Numbered from the stretch's first letter, positions 24,300 to 33,839 are shown. The stretch: DNA of 64,000 nucleotides from Magnetococcus sp. PR-3 (GCF_036689865.1 NZ_JBAHUQ010000001.1:186001-250000); one strand, 5' to 3'. Notes: a model not told the origin generated them from the sequence alone. A program made the numbers and translations.

Positions 24300-25910
24300 C
24301 TAACCTTTACGACTACTGGAAATTATGCGCACCAACCCATGTAAGGTAACCCCGATAAGAGCAACCAATGCACCATACCAACCCAATTTTGAGAGCCAGG
24401 GGAAACTATCTCGCCCAGGCATATAGAAGCCGCTAAGCGCCTCTAACCGCCCCTCTTTTGTATGACACGCATTACACTCCACCGCTTGCTCTTTAGGGGC
24501 CACCATATGGGTGATCGGCCAGAAATACTGTGTCTCAACCCAGTCGTGCTTGCCACTATAGGTTATGCCTCGAGCTTTCAGTCCAACCTCAATGGCTTTA
24601 TCCCAGTCATAGCTCTTCCAATAAGCACTTTTATCCTTACCAAACAGATGGGGTACCGCGAGAATATTCTGCTCGGCATCATAAGGCTGCTTACCGCGCA
24701 TGACTTTAAAGGGCCAAATGCGGGAATCAGCATGGTCAGGACCGCCACCAAAGGTGTTGATATCCACCACCCCAGAAGGATCGATCTTCTCTTCTAACAT
24801 TTGGTATGTGATCTGACCATCAAACCAGTAGTACTCAGGCACCACATTAGCCTGCCAGATAAAATCCCCTTTTTTGGGGTGATAAACCGCGTAGCCGTCG
24901 GCATCCTTTTTAACCTTTTTGCCCTTACCTGCGGTTGACCAGTCCCACCACATTTTAGTTTTGCGCCCACCCCGTGCATAGGTGGGTACATGGCAGGTTT
25001 GGCACGCAACCTTATCGGTATGATCGTTGAGTTTGGGATGGTTATTCTGTGGATGAGGCGTCATACCATGGCATGACTCACAACTGGCCCGCGTAAAGTC
25101 TGTCTTACCTGGGACATCAATACCCACTTTGTCGACTGCATTCATCTGGTAACGAGAACCCGTTACCTTATGGCCACCCGTTGTGTGGCAGGTTTGACAG
25201 GTGAAGTTCAAACCATCGGTCCCCATATGCACATCCAACGCTTTTTGCGGATTGCTCATGCTGGAGTCTAAATCCCCATGCTTCACCCCATTACCACCAC
25301 CACCATAGAAGTGACAAGCCCCACAATTGGACCTTTTAGGGTTGCCCACACCTTTGGCCACCTTTACAAGATCCACCGGTTGCCAGATTTTTTTTGACTT
25401 AGGTGGAAACACTTTGGGTGTATAGGTGGGATGCCCCGCACCGGTGGGAAATTTTTTGTACGTCCCTGTCGTATCATGACAGACCAAACAATCCACCAAG
25501 TTCTGATTACCCAGATCAAAATTGGCATTTTTCCATCCATAACCAATATGGCAACTGGTACAACGGGGCCAATTGGTCGCTGTGGCCACACAAAAGTTGT
25601 TGACCACATGTTTTTTACCCAGCGTCTGACCTGTCAGTTCATTTTCAAAAGCCCAAGTCCAATGGGTCGTTTTCATAAGCTGATGAGAAGCCTTGCTATG
25701 ACAGGTTAAACAGGCCTTTGTAACATCTGGCCCAACCTTAAAAGGACCTTCCAACACTTTAAATGTAGTGTGGTCAGCCGTAGAAGGTGCATGTTGTGAA
25801 CGCAGACTCATATCTACGGTCGCCCACCCTGGCGTTATGCCATATAAGCACACCGTGATGACCATCACCCCTATTTTAGTTATGTGTGTGATCCATCGTT
25901 GAGCATACAT
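24300..25910 (-). CDS. Octaheme c-type cytochrome, tetrathionate reductase family
   Basis: The 536-residue exported protein contains exactly eight CXXCH motifs, starting at residues 67, 117, 141, 196, 238, 277, 303 and 479. The wide gap before the eighth, and the overall length, match the octaheme tetrathionate reductase (Otr) family of Shewanella, whose members also act on nitrite or hydroxylamine in vitro. A hydrophobic N-terminal signal lies at about 12-31. A C-terminal span (WYGALVALIGVTLHGLVRII) would anchor it to the inner membrane. The start has a strong GAGAGGGGG ribosome site. With the downstream cytochrome b it forms a likely quinone-linked module for reduction or oxidation of sulfur or nitrogen oxyanions; direction and substrate are not decided by sequence. 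Confidence 0.88.
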   Translation of the reverse strand: MYAQRWITHITKIGVMVITVCLYGITPGWATVDMSLRSQHAPSTADHTTFKVLEGPFKVGPDVTKACLTCHSKASHQLMKTTHWTWAFENELTGQTLGKKHVVNNFCVATATNWPRCTSCHIGYGWKNANFDLGNQNLVDCLVCHDTTGTYKKFPTGAGHPTYTPKVFPPKSKKIWQPVDLVKVAKGVGNPKRSNCGACHFYGGGGNGVKHGDLDSSMSNPQKALDVHMGTDGLNFTCQTCHTTGGHKVTGSRYQMNAVDKVGIDVPGKTDFTRASCESCHGMTPHPQNNHPKLNDHTDKVACQTCHVPTYARGGRKTKMWWDWSTAGKGKKVKKDADGYAVYHPKKGDFIWQANVVPEYYWFDGQITYQMLEEKIDPSGVVDINTFGGGPDHADSRIWPFKVMRGKQPYDAEQNILAVPHLFGKDKSAYWKSYDWDKAIEVGLKARGITYSGKHDWVETQYFWPITHMVAPKEQAVECNACHTKEGRLEALSGFYMPGRDSFPWLSKLGWYGALVALIGVTLHGLVRIISSSRKG

Positions 25911-26223
25911 GGCCTACCCCCTCTCAAATTGTCAGGGCAAACAGCAATAACACCAAGCACTGTTTTGCAGGATTTCACAGCTTGAGAGTAACAAATAGAA
26001 CCGATGAAGTCAACTTTACTCTTATTATTCAATGACTTATATATTCTCTGGAAAAATATTAAACATTCTTACAAACGATATCACTATTACCTGTTAATGT
26101 TATGTTCATATATATAATCTTCATCTACTTAGGCCTGTTCAAACCGACTTAGCTGCGCCAAAACCTCCATCACTTAACATAGGTTAAATAATATATCCCC
26201 AAAAATGGCCTCCCTACAAAAAA
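25911..26223. other. Intergenic region upstream of the octaheme cytochrome operon
   Basis: This 313-base stretch is AT-rich and has no credible gene. It holds a widely spaced CTCTCAA / TTGAGAG pair (25921-25927 and 25982-25988) and the perfect palindrome TTAAC-ATAG-GTTAA at 26174-26187. The promoter of the octaheme cytochrome operon must lie here, but I cannot place it with confidence. Confidence 0.4.
26174..26187. promoter_or_regulatory. Perfect TTAAC-N4-GTTAA palindrome
   Basis: TTAACATAGGTTAA has 5-base arms. Thirteen of its bases recur at 3630-3642 upstream of the fructokinase operon, so it may be a binding site of a shared regulator. Confidence 0.3.
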
Positions 26224-26550
26224 TCAAAGAGCTCTTGGACCAAAGAGAATCAGCAGCGCACCCACGACACAAAGCACCGCCCCTGTACCATCCCAAAAAT
26301 CCGGGCGCACCCCCTCGACGGTCCACATCCATAACAAAGAGGTCACAATGTAAATTCCACCATAGGCGGCGTAGGCACGGCCGGCAAAATCGGCTTCAAC
26401 ACGGGTCAATAACCATGCAAAGAGAAGCAGAGAGATCCCACCAGGCAGTAGCCAGTAGATTGATCGGCCTAAACGCAACCATGCCCAAAACGCAAAACAG
26501 CCCGCAATCTCAGCGATGGCGGCCAAGAGATAGGTGCCCACACTGTTCAT
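26224..26550 (-). CDS. ynfA: UPF0060 (YnfA-type) small membrane protein
   Basis: The 108-residue protein matches the usual length of the YnfA family and has four membrane spans. Hallmarks are the opening [20 protein letters not shown], the middle [18 protein letters not shown] and the closing [17 protein letters not shown]. The ATG at 26550 is chosen because it gives the family length and overlaps the cobU stop by four bases (ATGA); the frame could extend 30 codons further upstream. YnfA resembles small multidrug resistance proteins, but its substrate is not established. It is co-transcribed behind cobU. Confidence 0.85.
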   Translation of the reverse strand: MNSVGTYLLAAIAEIAGCFAFWAWLRLGRSIYWLLPGGISLLLFAWLLTRVEADFAGRAYAAYGGIYIVTSLLWMWTVEGVRPDFWDGTGAVLCVVGALLILFGPRAL

Positions 26551-27077
26551 GAAGTAAGTTGACCTTTCAACACCATGGGTAAACCAGCCACACACATAAC
26601 GACACGTTCGGCCTGTTTGGCCACAGCTTGGTGCAGCCAACCGGCCTCATCCACATAACGTCGGGTAAGCGCCCCCATAGGCACAACCCCTAAACCGGTC
26701 TCATTACTGACCAGAACCACCTCCCCTGGCAGTTCTGCCAACCCCTTTAAAAGCGCTTCTTTTTCTGCAGCCAACACCTCACCTGTTTCATCCGCCAACA
26801 GCAGGTTGGTTATCCATAGGGTTAAACAATCCACCAACAGGTAACGCTCAGGGGTTGCATGTTTTTTAAGGATTGCCGCGAGATGCACGGGTTCTTCAAC
26901 CGTTAGCCAGTGGTCAGGGCGCATGGCACGGTGCCGTGCAATGCGTTGATCCATCTCCCCATCTTCATTACGCGCTGTGGCGATCATCACAACCTGTTGG
27001 CCGCTCTGCACAGCCCACTGCTCCGCCATCGCTGTTTTTCCCGACCGAGCCCCCCCCAAAATGAGTGTAATGGACAA
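26547..27077 (-). CDS. cobU: Bifunctional adenosylcobinamide kinase / guanylyltransferase
   Basis: A 176-residue protein of normal CobU/CobP length. The P-loop GGARSGKT is at 8-15, the RARH-type segment appears as [11 protein letters not shown], and [14 protein letters not shown] and [11 protein letters not shown] are family signatures. It phosphorylates adenosylcobinamide and transfers GMP to it in assembly of the nucleotide loop of cobalamin. It is the only cobalamin synthesis gene in the window, yet it sits 3 kb from the corrinoid-protein operon on the same strand, which shows that the cell makes or salvages B12. It is followed with overlap by ynfA. Confidence 0.92.
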   Translation of the reverse strand: MSITLILGGARSGKTAMAEQWAVQSGQQVVMIATARNEDGEMDQRIARHRAMRPDHWLTVEEPVHLAAILKKHATPERYLLVDCLTLWITNLLLADETGEVLAAEKEALLKGLAELPGEVVLVSNETGLGVVPMGALTRRYVDEAGWLHQAVAKQAERVVMCVAGLPMVLKGQLTS

Positions 27078-27124
27078 GCTTCCCCCTCCCTTTATCCAGG
27101 TATTCTTTGTTTTAAAGCCACTGG

Positions 27125-28084
27125 ATGCGTATGGTAGCAGCCATGTTTTTTATGAGAACGGTGCTCATGTCCCTACACACCCATGTATCCAACTATTTGG
27201 TTGATCATCTCACCCCCAATGTCAGGGGGGCATTGTGGCTGGTGACTTCTGGTCTCTTTTTTTCCACCGTCGGGGCCATTGTTAAATGGACAGGTAGTGA
27301 CCTGCACGCCCTACAGATTGTCTTTTTCCGCTGCCTGTTTGGCTTGATTCTACTAAGCCCACTTCTTTTAAGGAACCGCGGGGCCATTTTACGCACCCAA
27401 CGGCAGGGCATCCACAATTTGCGGGCGTTGGTGGGCATTTTTGCCATGACCACCACCTTTTATGCTTACGCCAACCTACCTTTGGCCGATGTCACAGCGC
27501 TCTCCTTTACCAACCCCCTGTTTATGATTCCTCTTGCAGTGCTGTTTTTAGGGGAGAAGGTGCACTGGCGACGTTGGAGCGCCACCGCTATGGGCTTTAT
27601 TGGCGTGCTGGTGATGCTACGCCCTGGTACAGCCCCTTTTAATCCTGACCTACTGGCGGCCATTATCAGTCCATTTTTGATCGCAGGCGTTCGGGTGCTG
27701 ATTAAAAGCATGGCAACAACAGAAGCTACATTTACCATCGTCGGACGTTATAGCATCGCCTCCACACTACTCTCTATGCCTTTGGCATTATGGGTATGGC
27801 GCTGGCCCACGGTAGAGACCTTACTGTTGTTGGCACTCGCCAGTGCCATTGCCACCTTGGCCTCAGCCATGATGGTCCGCGCTTATGCCGCCGGTGAAGC
27901 CACGGCCATTACCCCTTTTGACTATACACGGCTCTTTTTTGCCAGTGGCTACGGTATGATGATTTTTGGCGAACCAACCTCGCTGTTTACCTGGATCGGT
28001 GCCGCTATTATTCTCGCCGCAACACTCTATATTGCCCACAGAGACCGTATTGAACACTTGTCTCGCACCCCAGCTGTGGAATAA
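27125..28084 (+). CDS. EamA/DMT-family permease
   Basis: A 319-residue inner-membrane protein with ten predicted spans in two EamA repeats; the first repeat ends in PLAVLFLGEKVHWRRW and the second in MMIFGEPTSLFTWIGAAII. Several in-frame ATGs (27125, 27143, 27155, 27167) lie before the first span and none has a decisive ribosome site; 27167, giving MSLHTHVSNYL, would also keep the whole protein. Members export metabolites or amino acids; nothing in the neighbours (divergent cobU, downstream mnmC) fixes the substrate. Confidence 0.82.
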   Translation: MRMVAAMFFMRTVLMSLHTHVSNYLVDHLTPNVRGALWLVTSGLFFSTVGAIVKWTGSDLHALQIVFFRCLFGLILLSPLLLRNRGAILRTQRQGIHNLRALVGIFAMTTTFYAYANLPLADVTALSFTNPLFMIPLAVLFLGEKVHWRRWSATAMGFIGVLVMLRPGTAPFNPDLLAAIISPFLIAGVRVLIKSMATTEATFTIVGRYSIASTLLSMPLALWVWRWPTVETLLLLALASAIATLASAMMVRAYAAGEATAITPFDYTRLFFASGYGMMIFGEPTSLFTWIGAAIILAATLYIAHRDRIEHLSRTPAVE

Positions 28085-28116
28085 TAGCATATGCATTTTT
28101 TGGCTAAGGGACGACC

Positions 28117-30141
28117 ATGACTGTACACGATGAGCCACTGACCTCCGGCATTGGCCGTGCTACCCTACAGTGGCATAACGAAACAACCCCCTACAGTCCA
28201 CGTTTTGATGATATCTACTATAAGCCTGAACAGGGGATAGAAGAGTCAGAATATGTCTTTTTAGAAGGTATACAGGCCCCTGCTTGCTGGCAGGAAGGTA
28301 CGCTTTTTACGCTGGCAGAAACAGGTTTTGGTACTGGCCTTAACTTTCTGCTAACGGCTCACCTTTGGCTACAAACCGCCCCAGCAGATGCCCGTTTACA
28401 CTACATTTCCGTCGAAGGTTACCCCATGGATAGGGCTGCGCTGGCCCAAGCCCATGCTCCCTTTACCAAACTCCAAGAACTCTCCACCCAATTGATTGAG
28501 GTTTGGCCAGAAACAACACCTGGCTTTCATCACCGATCGTTACGGGATGGACGCCTAACGTTGACCCTACTCTTTGGCCCCGTCGAGCTTATGCTAAGCC
28601 AGCTACATGCCACCGTGGATGCTTGGTATCTGGACGGCTTTGCCCCCAGCCGTAATCCACAGATGTGGAGTGAAGCTGTTTTTAAACAGGTCGCCCGTTT
28701 AAGTGACGCCGGAACCCGTATTGCCTCATTTACAGTTGCAGCACCGGTCAAAAAATCATTAACAACCCACGGTTTTGAAATTAACAAAGCTCCAGGTTTT
28801 GCAGAAAAACGGGAGTGCTTACGGGCCACGATGGTGCGCAAAGCGCCACTCCCCAACCCCAGTAAAGCGACCATTCCCAGTTGGTTTATTCCACCGACAC
28901 CCAAAGCCCCCATTAAACAGGTTGCCATTATTGGTGCAGGCATCGCCGGGGCTGCGACCGCATATGCTTGTCAACAGGTGGGCATTAAACCCACTGTTTT
29001 TGAACGCCACGGCCATGCGGGTGCAGAGGCATCAGGTAATCCATCGGGCTTATTCAATCCCCGTCTAACCGCCGGGGTTAGCATTGATGGCAGCTTCCAT
29101 TCCGCAGCCTACTTTCATGCGTTGGCACTGTATGACCAGCTGGTACAACACTTTCCCGCCATTCGCCACCCAGGTGAGGGACTGTTCCATATGGCGGAAA
29201 GTGATGCCGAGGTCCAACGCATGAAGCGGGCCTTAAGCCACAGCGGTTGGCCCGCAGCCCACGCACAGTGGATGGAGGCCTCGCAGGCCAGTGAAAAACT
29301 CGGCATTTCGCTCCCCAAAGGGGGGTTATGGCATGGCCGAGCCTGCTGTTTAAATCCCGCAGCCCTCTGTGAAGCACTGTTAAGTGGCATTGATGTACAC
29401 TACAACACGGAGATAACGGCCCTCCAGCAGCAACAGGAGGGGTGGCAACTGGCTAGCCACGGCCACACCCATGGACCTTTTGATGCCACCATTATCACAA
29501 CAGGAGCCCACGCCCCCCTACTCTACCCAGATGCCGAAATTCCCAATGATGCCATACAGGGGCAGCTCAGTATTATGACATCCAGTGCCCAGGATATGAA
29601 CCACCACTCACTGGTTTTTGGTGGTTACCTAACCCCTGCATATACGGATGAACATGGGGAAACTAAGCAGGTTTTAGGGTCAACCTATAAACCTTGGGAT
29701 GACCTTACCGACCCCCAATGGTCTAACTGCACGGCAGATGGCCACCAACATGTTTGGCAGCAGTTGCAGGATATTTTACCAGAACTAGGGACAGAGTGGG
29801 CACAACCTGCTCTGACTGGGCGTGCGGCACTGCGGGCTGTAGTTAGGGATCATTTACCCCTGGTTGGGCCACTACCTAATGCATCGGAGTACCGCCAAGT
29901 TTATGCTAAACTGTACCAAGGTAAACGAGCCCCTGCCGCCCAACCCGCCCCTTATGTTCCTGAGCTATATATGGTGGGCGGCTTAGGTTCCCGAGGTTTG
30001 TTGACCGCCCCTCTTTTGGGGCATACCATAGCAGCGGTCTTATCCGGTGCGGCTTTACCACTGGAAGCCGATCAATGGTCAGCCATGCACCCTGCTCGAA
30101 TACTGATTAGAACCATAAAAAAACAACCGGTTCAGGAATAA
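28117..30141 (+). CDS. mnmC: Bifunctional tRNA 5-methylaminomethyl-2-thiouridine biosynthesis protein MnmC
   Basis: A 674-residue fusion, the normal length for MnmC. Residues 1 to about 240 are the SAM-dependent methyltransferase (MnmC2), with ETGFGTGLNFL as the SAM loop and WYLDGFAPSRNP near the active site. From about 267 comes the FAD oxidase (MnmC1) with the dinucleotide motif GAGIAGAATAYA and the family segment EASGNPSGLFNPRL. It converts cmnm5(s2)U34 to nm5U and then to mnm5U in tRNA wobble positions. The start has a good TAAGGGAC site. In bacteria with SelD/SelU, encoded elsewhere in this window, the product mnm5s2U is a substrate for selenation. Confidence 0.93.
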   Translation: MTVHDEPLTSGIGRATLQWHNETTPYSPRFDDIYYKPEQGIEESEYVFLEGIQAPACWQEGTLFTLAETGFGTGLNFLLTAHLWLQTAPADARLHYISVEGYPMDRAALAQAHAPFTKLQELSTQLIEVWPETTPGFHHRSLRDGRLTLTLLFGPVELMLSQLHATVDAWYLDGFAPSRNPQMWSEAVFKQVARLSDAGTRIASFTVAAPVKKSLTTHGFEINKAPGFAEKRECLRATMVRKAPLPNPSKATIPSWFIPPTPKAPIKQVAIIGAGIAGAATAYACQQVGIKPTVFERHGHAGAEASGNPSGLFNPRLTAGVSIDGSFHSAAYFHALALYDQLVQHFPAIRHPGEGLFHMAESDAEVQRMKRALSHSGWPAAHAQWMEASQASEKLGISLPKGGLWHGRACCLNPAALCEALLSGIDVHYNTEITALQQQQEGWQLASHGHTHGPFDATIITTGAHAPLLYPDAEIPNDAIQGQLSIMTSSAQDMNHHSLVFGGYLTPAYTDEHGETKQVLGSTYKPWDDLTDPQWSNCTADGHQHVWQQLQDILPELGTEWAQPALTGRAALRAVVRDHLPLVGPLPNASEYRQVYAKLYQGKRAPAAQPAPYVPELYMVGGLGSRGLLTAPLLGHTIAAVLSGAALPLEADQWSAMHPARILIRTIKKQPVQE

Positions 30142-30151
30142 AGGTTAGAAG

Positions 30152-32080
30152 ATGCAACCCAAACCCAAACCCCGCATTGTTACCTTTATTGGTATCCTTT
30201 TTCCTTTGCTGCTGGCGGTATCCTTACTGACCTTTTTTCTTTATAAGCTGGACAAGCTAGACCGTATTGCGCTCATTGAAACCCACGCCAGAGAAGAGGT
30301 TCAAGCCCTGCGTAAACTGGTGGTTGCAGACCTTAAGAGCACCTATACCGACCTGGATCTTCTGGTTAACTTAGATGCCTTAGGAGATTTTTTGGATGAC
30401 CCAAGTGCGGCCAACCGGGCACGCATTAACCGTCTGTTTCAGAGTTTTTCTCAATCTAAAAAGGTCTATGATCAAATCCGCTTTATCGATAACCGTGGGG
30501 AAGAGACCATTCGGGTCAACTTTGCGGGTAATCATGCCCGGATCGTGCCCCGTCAAGAGCTACAAAACAAACGGCAACGCTACTACTTTCGTGACACTTT
30601 TGCTTTAAACCGTGGGGAGGTTTTTTTCTCACCCATGGATCTTAACGTCGAACATGGCAAGGTCGAAGAGCCGTTTAAACCCATGTTGCGTATCGGTACG
30701 CCTATTTATGACCGCCAAGGGCAAAAACGCGGTATTGTGCTGCTTAATTACTTAGCCCAGAACCTTCTTGACCGGTTTACCGTCTCAGGACAGGGGGTTT
30801 ATGGCCACCCCATGATGGTGAATCAAGATGGCTACTGGCTGGTGGGCCCCACCCCAGAAGAAGCCTGGGGTTTTATGTTTACCGACCGGCATAAACACCA
30901 CATTGGCGAATCCTACCCTGTGGCGTGGAGTGTTATGCGCCTAAAAGACAGTAATAAAATTGTAGGGGGTAAGGGCCTGTTCCTGTTTGACACCATCTAC
31001 CCTCTTGAGAAGAAGAGTATTGTCAGTGCCACAGGCCCTTCCACATTAAACACCCCAAGCCGAGGCAAACTTCTGGAGCGGGCCTACCACTGGAAAGTCA
31101 TTTCACATGTCCCCCAGAAAGAGCTGGATACGATCTTCAGCCATCTGCAAAACAGCATACTCATTCTCTACTCAATGGTGGTCTTTGTTATTTTTATGGT
31201 CGCTTTGGTTATTGCCCAAAAACGCTATAAAGATCAGACAGCACGCTGTACCAGTGAAGATCAACTTGAACAGCTGGATATTGCTCGAAAAGAGCTGGTT
31301 CAAACCGAAAAAATGGCTTCCTTGGGTCGTTTGGTTGCTGGCTTTACCCATGAGATCAACACCCCTATTGGCGTGGCTGTTGGGGCTGCCTCGCAAATAC
31401 GTAATCAGCTTGATGAGCTCCATGCTTTATTGGAGCAGGATGAGGTTGATGAGCAGGAGCTCTTGGATAAGCTAAAGGTCATGGATGAAGCGACCGCGCT
31501 CACCGAGAAAAATCTAAACCGTTCGGCCAACATGATCACCCGCTTTAAACGCACCTCAGCCGACCAAGCCTCACTGGATGTCCGTACCTTTTATGTCTAC
31601 CAAGCGGTAGATGATGTGGTAGGCAGCCTACACAGTAACTTTAAAAACACCCCAGTGGGTGTCCGTATTCAATGCGAAGATAAACTCCAGTTCAGGGGTA
31701 TTCCTGGTGTACTGGAGCAGGTGGTGACCAATCTTCTGATTAACAGTTTGATACACGCCTATGACAACGGCAAAAAATCGGGGTTGATTCAACTTCATCT
31801 TCAAGTGGCCGAAGATGGCAGCCTGGAGATGTTATTTGCGGATGATGGCGCAGGTATGCCAAGCGAAACCGCCGAACGTATTTTTGAGCCCTTTTTCACC
31901 ACGCGACGTAATCAGGGTGGCACTGGGCTTGGTCTCTATGTCTGTTATGATCTGGTGGTCAATAAACTGGGCGGAGAGCTGCATTGCACCTCAGAGCCTG
32001 GAGAGGGTTCACAGTTCACCATGCGCATGCCCTCTTTAATAGATCCACTCAAAATTCCCGACGCCCCTCCAGGGGATTAA
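30152..32080 (+). CDS. Cache-domain sensor histidine kinase
   Basis: A 642-residue membrane kinase starting 10 bases after mnmC with an AAAGG site. Membrane spans lie near residues 9-31 and 330-355 (SILILYSMVVFVIFMVALVI), enclosing a large periplasmic Cache-type sensor with the strand pair IRFIDNRGEETIRV and the second half GTPIYDRQGQKRGIVLLNY. The cytoplasmic core lacks HAMP; a short linker leads to His400 in AGFTHEINTPIGVAVG, of the class with GFTHEINTP, and the ATPase domain has NLLINSLIHAY, DDGAGMP and GGTGLGLYVCYD. There is no receiver, so the partner regulator is elsewhere. A bidirectional terminator follows. Confidence 0.88.
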   Translation: MQPKPKPRIVTFIGILFPLLLAVSLLTFFLYKLDKLDRIALIETHAREEVQALRKLVVADLKSTYTDLDLLVNLDALGDFLDDPSAANRARINRLFQSFSQSKKVYDQIRFIDNRGEETIRVNFAGNHARIVPRQELQNKRQRYYFRDTFALNRGEVFFSPMDLNVEHGKVEEPFKPMLRIGTPIYDRQGQKRGIVLLNYLAQNLLDRFTVSGQGVYGHPMMVNQDGYWLVGPTPEEAWGFMFTDRHKHHIGESYPVAWSVMRLKDSNKIVGGKGLFLFDTIYPLEKKSIVSATGPSTLNTPSRGKLLERAYHWKVISHVPQKELDTIFSHLQNSILILYSMVVFVIFMVALVIAQKRYKDQTARCTSEDQLEQLDIARKELVQTEKMASLGRLVAGFTHEINTPIGVAVGAASQIRNQLDELHALLEQDEVDEQELLDKLKVMDEATALTEKNLNRSANMITRFKRTSADQASLDVRTFYVYQAVDDVVGSLHSNFKNTPVGVRIQCEDKLQFRGIPGVLEQVVTNLLINSLIHAYDNGKKSGLIQLHLQVAEDGSLEMLFADDGAGMPSETAERIFEPFFTTRRNQGGTGLGLYVCYDLVVNKLGGELHCTSEPGEGSQFTMRMPSLIDPLKIPDAPPGD

Positions 32081-32087
32081 ACTCACT

Positions 32088-32119
32088 AAAAAAGGCAGCC
32101 TGTTTAGGCTGCCTTTTTT
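32088..32119. terminator. Bidirectional intrinsic terminator
   Basis: The perfect stem AAAAAAGGCAGCC / GGCTGCCTTTTTT has a six-base loop and lies between two convergent genes, so it serves both. Confidence 0.9.
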
Positions 32120-32139
32120 GGTCGAACCAATCGATCTAA

Positions 32140-33726
32140 CTAAGGCTGCATTACCAACCTGAAACCGACATCCTCATAGCCTTCATCCTTACTCAAAACA
32201 ATGGATTGAGCATCGCTATAGTGCGCACTATGATCTTGCCAGCCACCGCCCTGCACAACCGCTGTCGTCGCTGTGGCCTGTTCTGAAGCCGTCACCCACT
32301 CGCGGACGTTACCCACCATATCCCATAACCCCATGCGGTCCGGACCAAAACGTCCAACAACTCCAGATCCATAGAGACCATTACGGCATACCACCCGTTT
32401 TTTTAGAGGTTTTTGGACCCATGGTTTGTTGGGCAGTGTACGTATGGTACTGCTGCGTAAGTTGGCATTGGCACAGCGGCCCTGATCTAGATCGGCCATA
32501 CGTATACTCTCACCTTGTTGGGCCGCATAACGCCACTGCAACTGGGTGGGGAGCGTAAACTTGGGTCGTTGGACCTCGGGCAGGGAAAGCCATTGGGCAA
32601 ATTTTTGAGCCTGAATGAGAGAGAGGTTAACAGCGGGTTGCCGCAAACTATTTAACGACCATCCCTTATAGTAACCACTGCGGTGGGTCGGTTGAAAGCG
32701 CAAATACGCTTCATTGGTAATCTCATATCGGCTTAACCAGAACCCAGTGACACACTCTTTTTTCTCTTTTTCCCCATCGACAGGCTGTTGTAGACAGCCG
32801 CCAGGAATAAAAACAAATTCCAAACCCGTAATGGGATCAACCTGAATGGGCAGACTTTGCATGCCCATACTCCTTTTTGGCACCTCAACAACGTTATCTA
32901 TTTTCTGTGCATGCTTTTTCTCAACCAATGGAGAAGATGGGCTTTCGGCCTCCACCTGCTCAGAGACAGCGGTTGTGCCAACCTGTTCATCTTTGATCAG
33001 TTGAAAAGGCATAGGGGCCAAAAGCTCAGAGGCACTCCAAGGCACCTGTTTTTTACCCGCAGCGTTAACAACACCACGGCGCACAGCCATTAACAACTCT
33101 GAAAGAGTTGCCTGCTGGCCAAGTTGTGATACAAACCCCTGTGTATACAGGCTGGGTTGTTGCTGGTTTTTTGGAGCGCCCTGATTGGGTGCCGCCGCAA
33201 AGGCAACCACACCATTAAACGGGGCACGCATATGCGCAAGACCAGGTTCTTTAACACGAAAAAAGCGAGCGAAGGGATTAGCCCAGTGGCTATCCAAGAC
33301 CACCAGTTTGGGCCCCTCTGCATCATCCAGCGCTTTTAACAGCGGATCGACAGCCAAGCCTTTTGATGGCAGTTGATGCCCGTGGGCAACAACAACATCA
33401 ACAGGTATCAGGTAGTTTTCGCCCTGATACTGCATGGCGTGTCCCATATAGTAGAGTATAGAGCCTGACTTTTTTTTGGCAGCCTGTGCAAATGCTTCTA
33501 ACGCCTTGGCCAGTGAAGCGTGACCCAGATCCTGTTTACGGGTAACAAGATATCCCAGCTTTTGAAGGGCCTGTTGCAGATCCTCCCCTTGTTTGGAGAG
33601 CTGGGAGAGCCCAGAGGTCTGATAACTGCTTTGTGTAATAATCCAGGCCACAGGACGGGGTTGAGAAGCGTTGGCCAAGGGAACCATGGTCAGCACAATG
33701 AGTGTAAGGAACCATTTTTTAAACAT
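32140..33726 (-). CDS. Exported caspase-like (pseudo-peptidase C14) protein fused to an FGE-sulfatase domain
   Basis: The ATG at 33726 has a well-spaced GGGGA site; longer starts (ATG 33732, GTG 33741) lack this. The 528-residue protein begins with a signal peptide (FKKWFLTLIVLTMVPLANA). Residues about 25-250 are a metacaspase/caspase p20-like fold: the catalytic His segment is YYMGHAMQYQGENYLIPVD (His96), but the segment that normally reads LDACR reads LDSHWANPF, putting His147 where the nucleophilic Cys should be. Proteolysis is therefore unlikely. After a charged linker, residues about 300-528 form a formylglycine-generating-enzyme-type domain (FVFIPGGC, RYEITNEAYLRF, GLWDMVGNVREWV, GFRLVM). 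Caspase-FGE fusions are known; this one looks like a secreted scaffold or binding protein. It is monocistronic. Confidence 0.82.
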   Translation of the reverse strand: MFKKWFLTLIVLTMVPLANASQPRPVAWIITQSSYQTSGLSQLSKQGEDLQQALQKLGYLVTRKQDLGHASLAKALEAFAQAAKKKSGSILYYMGHAMQYQGENYLIPVDVVVAHGHQLPSKGLAVDPLLKALDDAEGPKLVVLDSHWANPFARFFRVKEPGLAHMRAPFNGVVAFAAAPNQGAPKNQQQPSLYTQGFVSQLGQQATLSELLMAVRRGVVNAAGKKQVPWSASELLAPMPFQLIKDEQVGTTAVSEQVEAESPSSPLVEKKHAQKIDNVVEVPKRSMGMQSLPIQVDPITGLEFVFIPGGCLQQPVDGEKEKKECVTGFWLSRYEITNEAYLRFQPTHRSGYYKGWSLNSLRQPAVNLSLIQAQKFAQWLSLPEVQRPKFTLPTQLQWRYAAQQGESIRMADLDQGRCANANLRSSTIRTLPNKPWVQKPLKKRVVCRNGLYGSGVVGRFGPDRMGLWDMVGNVREWVTASEQATATTAVVQGGGWQDHSAHYSDAQSIVLSKDEGYEDVGFRLVMQP

Positions 33727-33839
33727 GCACATCTTCCCCACAAAGGGTGGTCAAATCACTAAACCCCTTAACATAAAGCAAGCAGAGCCTCAGTACCACA
33801 ACCAAGCATAGGTCTAAGCGACTCAACGCTTACAAATGC

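Noticed and set aside
26547-26640. N-terminal extension of YnfA by 30 codons
   Set aside because: The extension lies entirely inside cobU and makes the protein longer than its family; the ATG at 26550 gives the normal 108 residues.
27060-27135. AGCCACTGG near the cobU/permease gap as part of a cobalamin riboswitch
   Set aside because: Only a few bases match the B12 box and the gap is under 50 bases, far too short for the roughly 200-base riboswitch.
32140-33726. FGE-type domain as the variable protein of a diversity-generating retroelement
   Set aside because: FGE folds do serve as such targets, but no reverse transcriptase gene or template repeat exists in the window.
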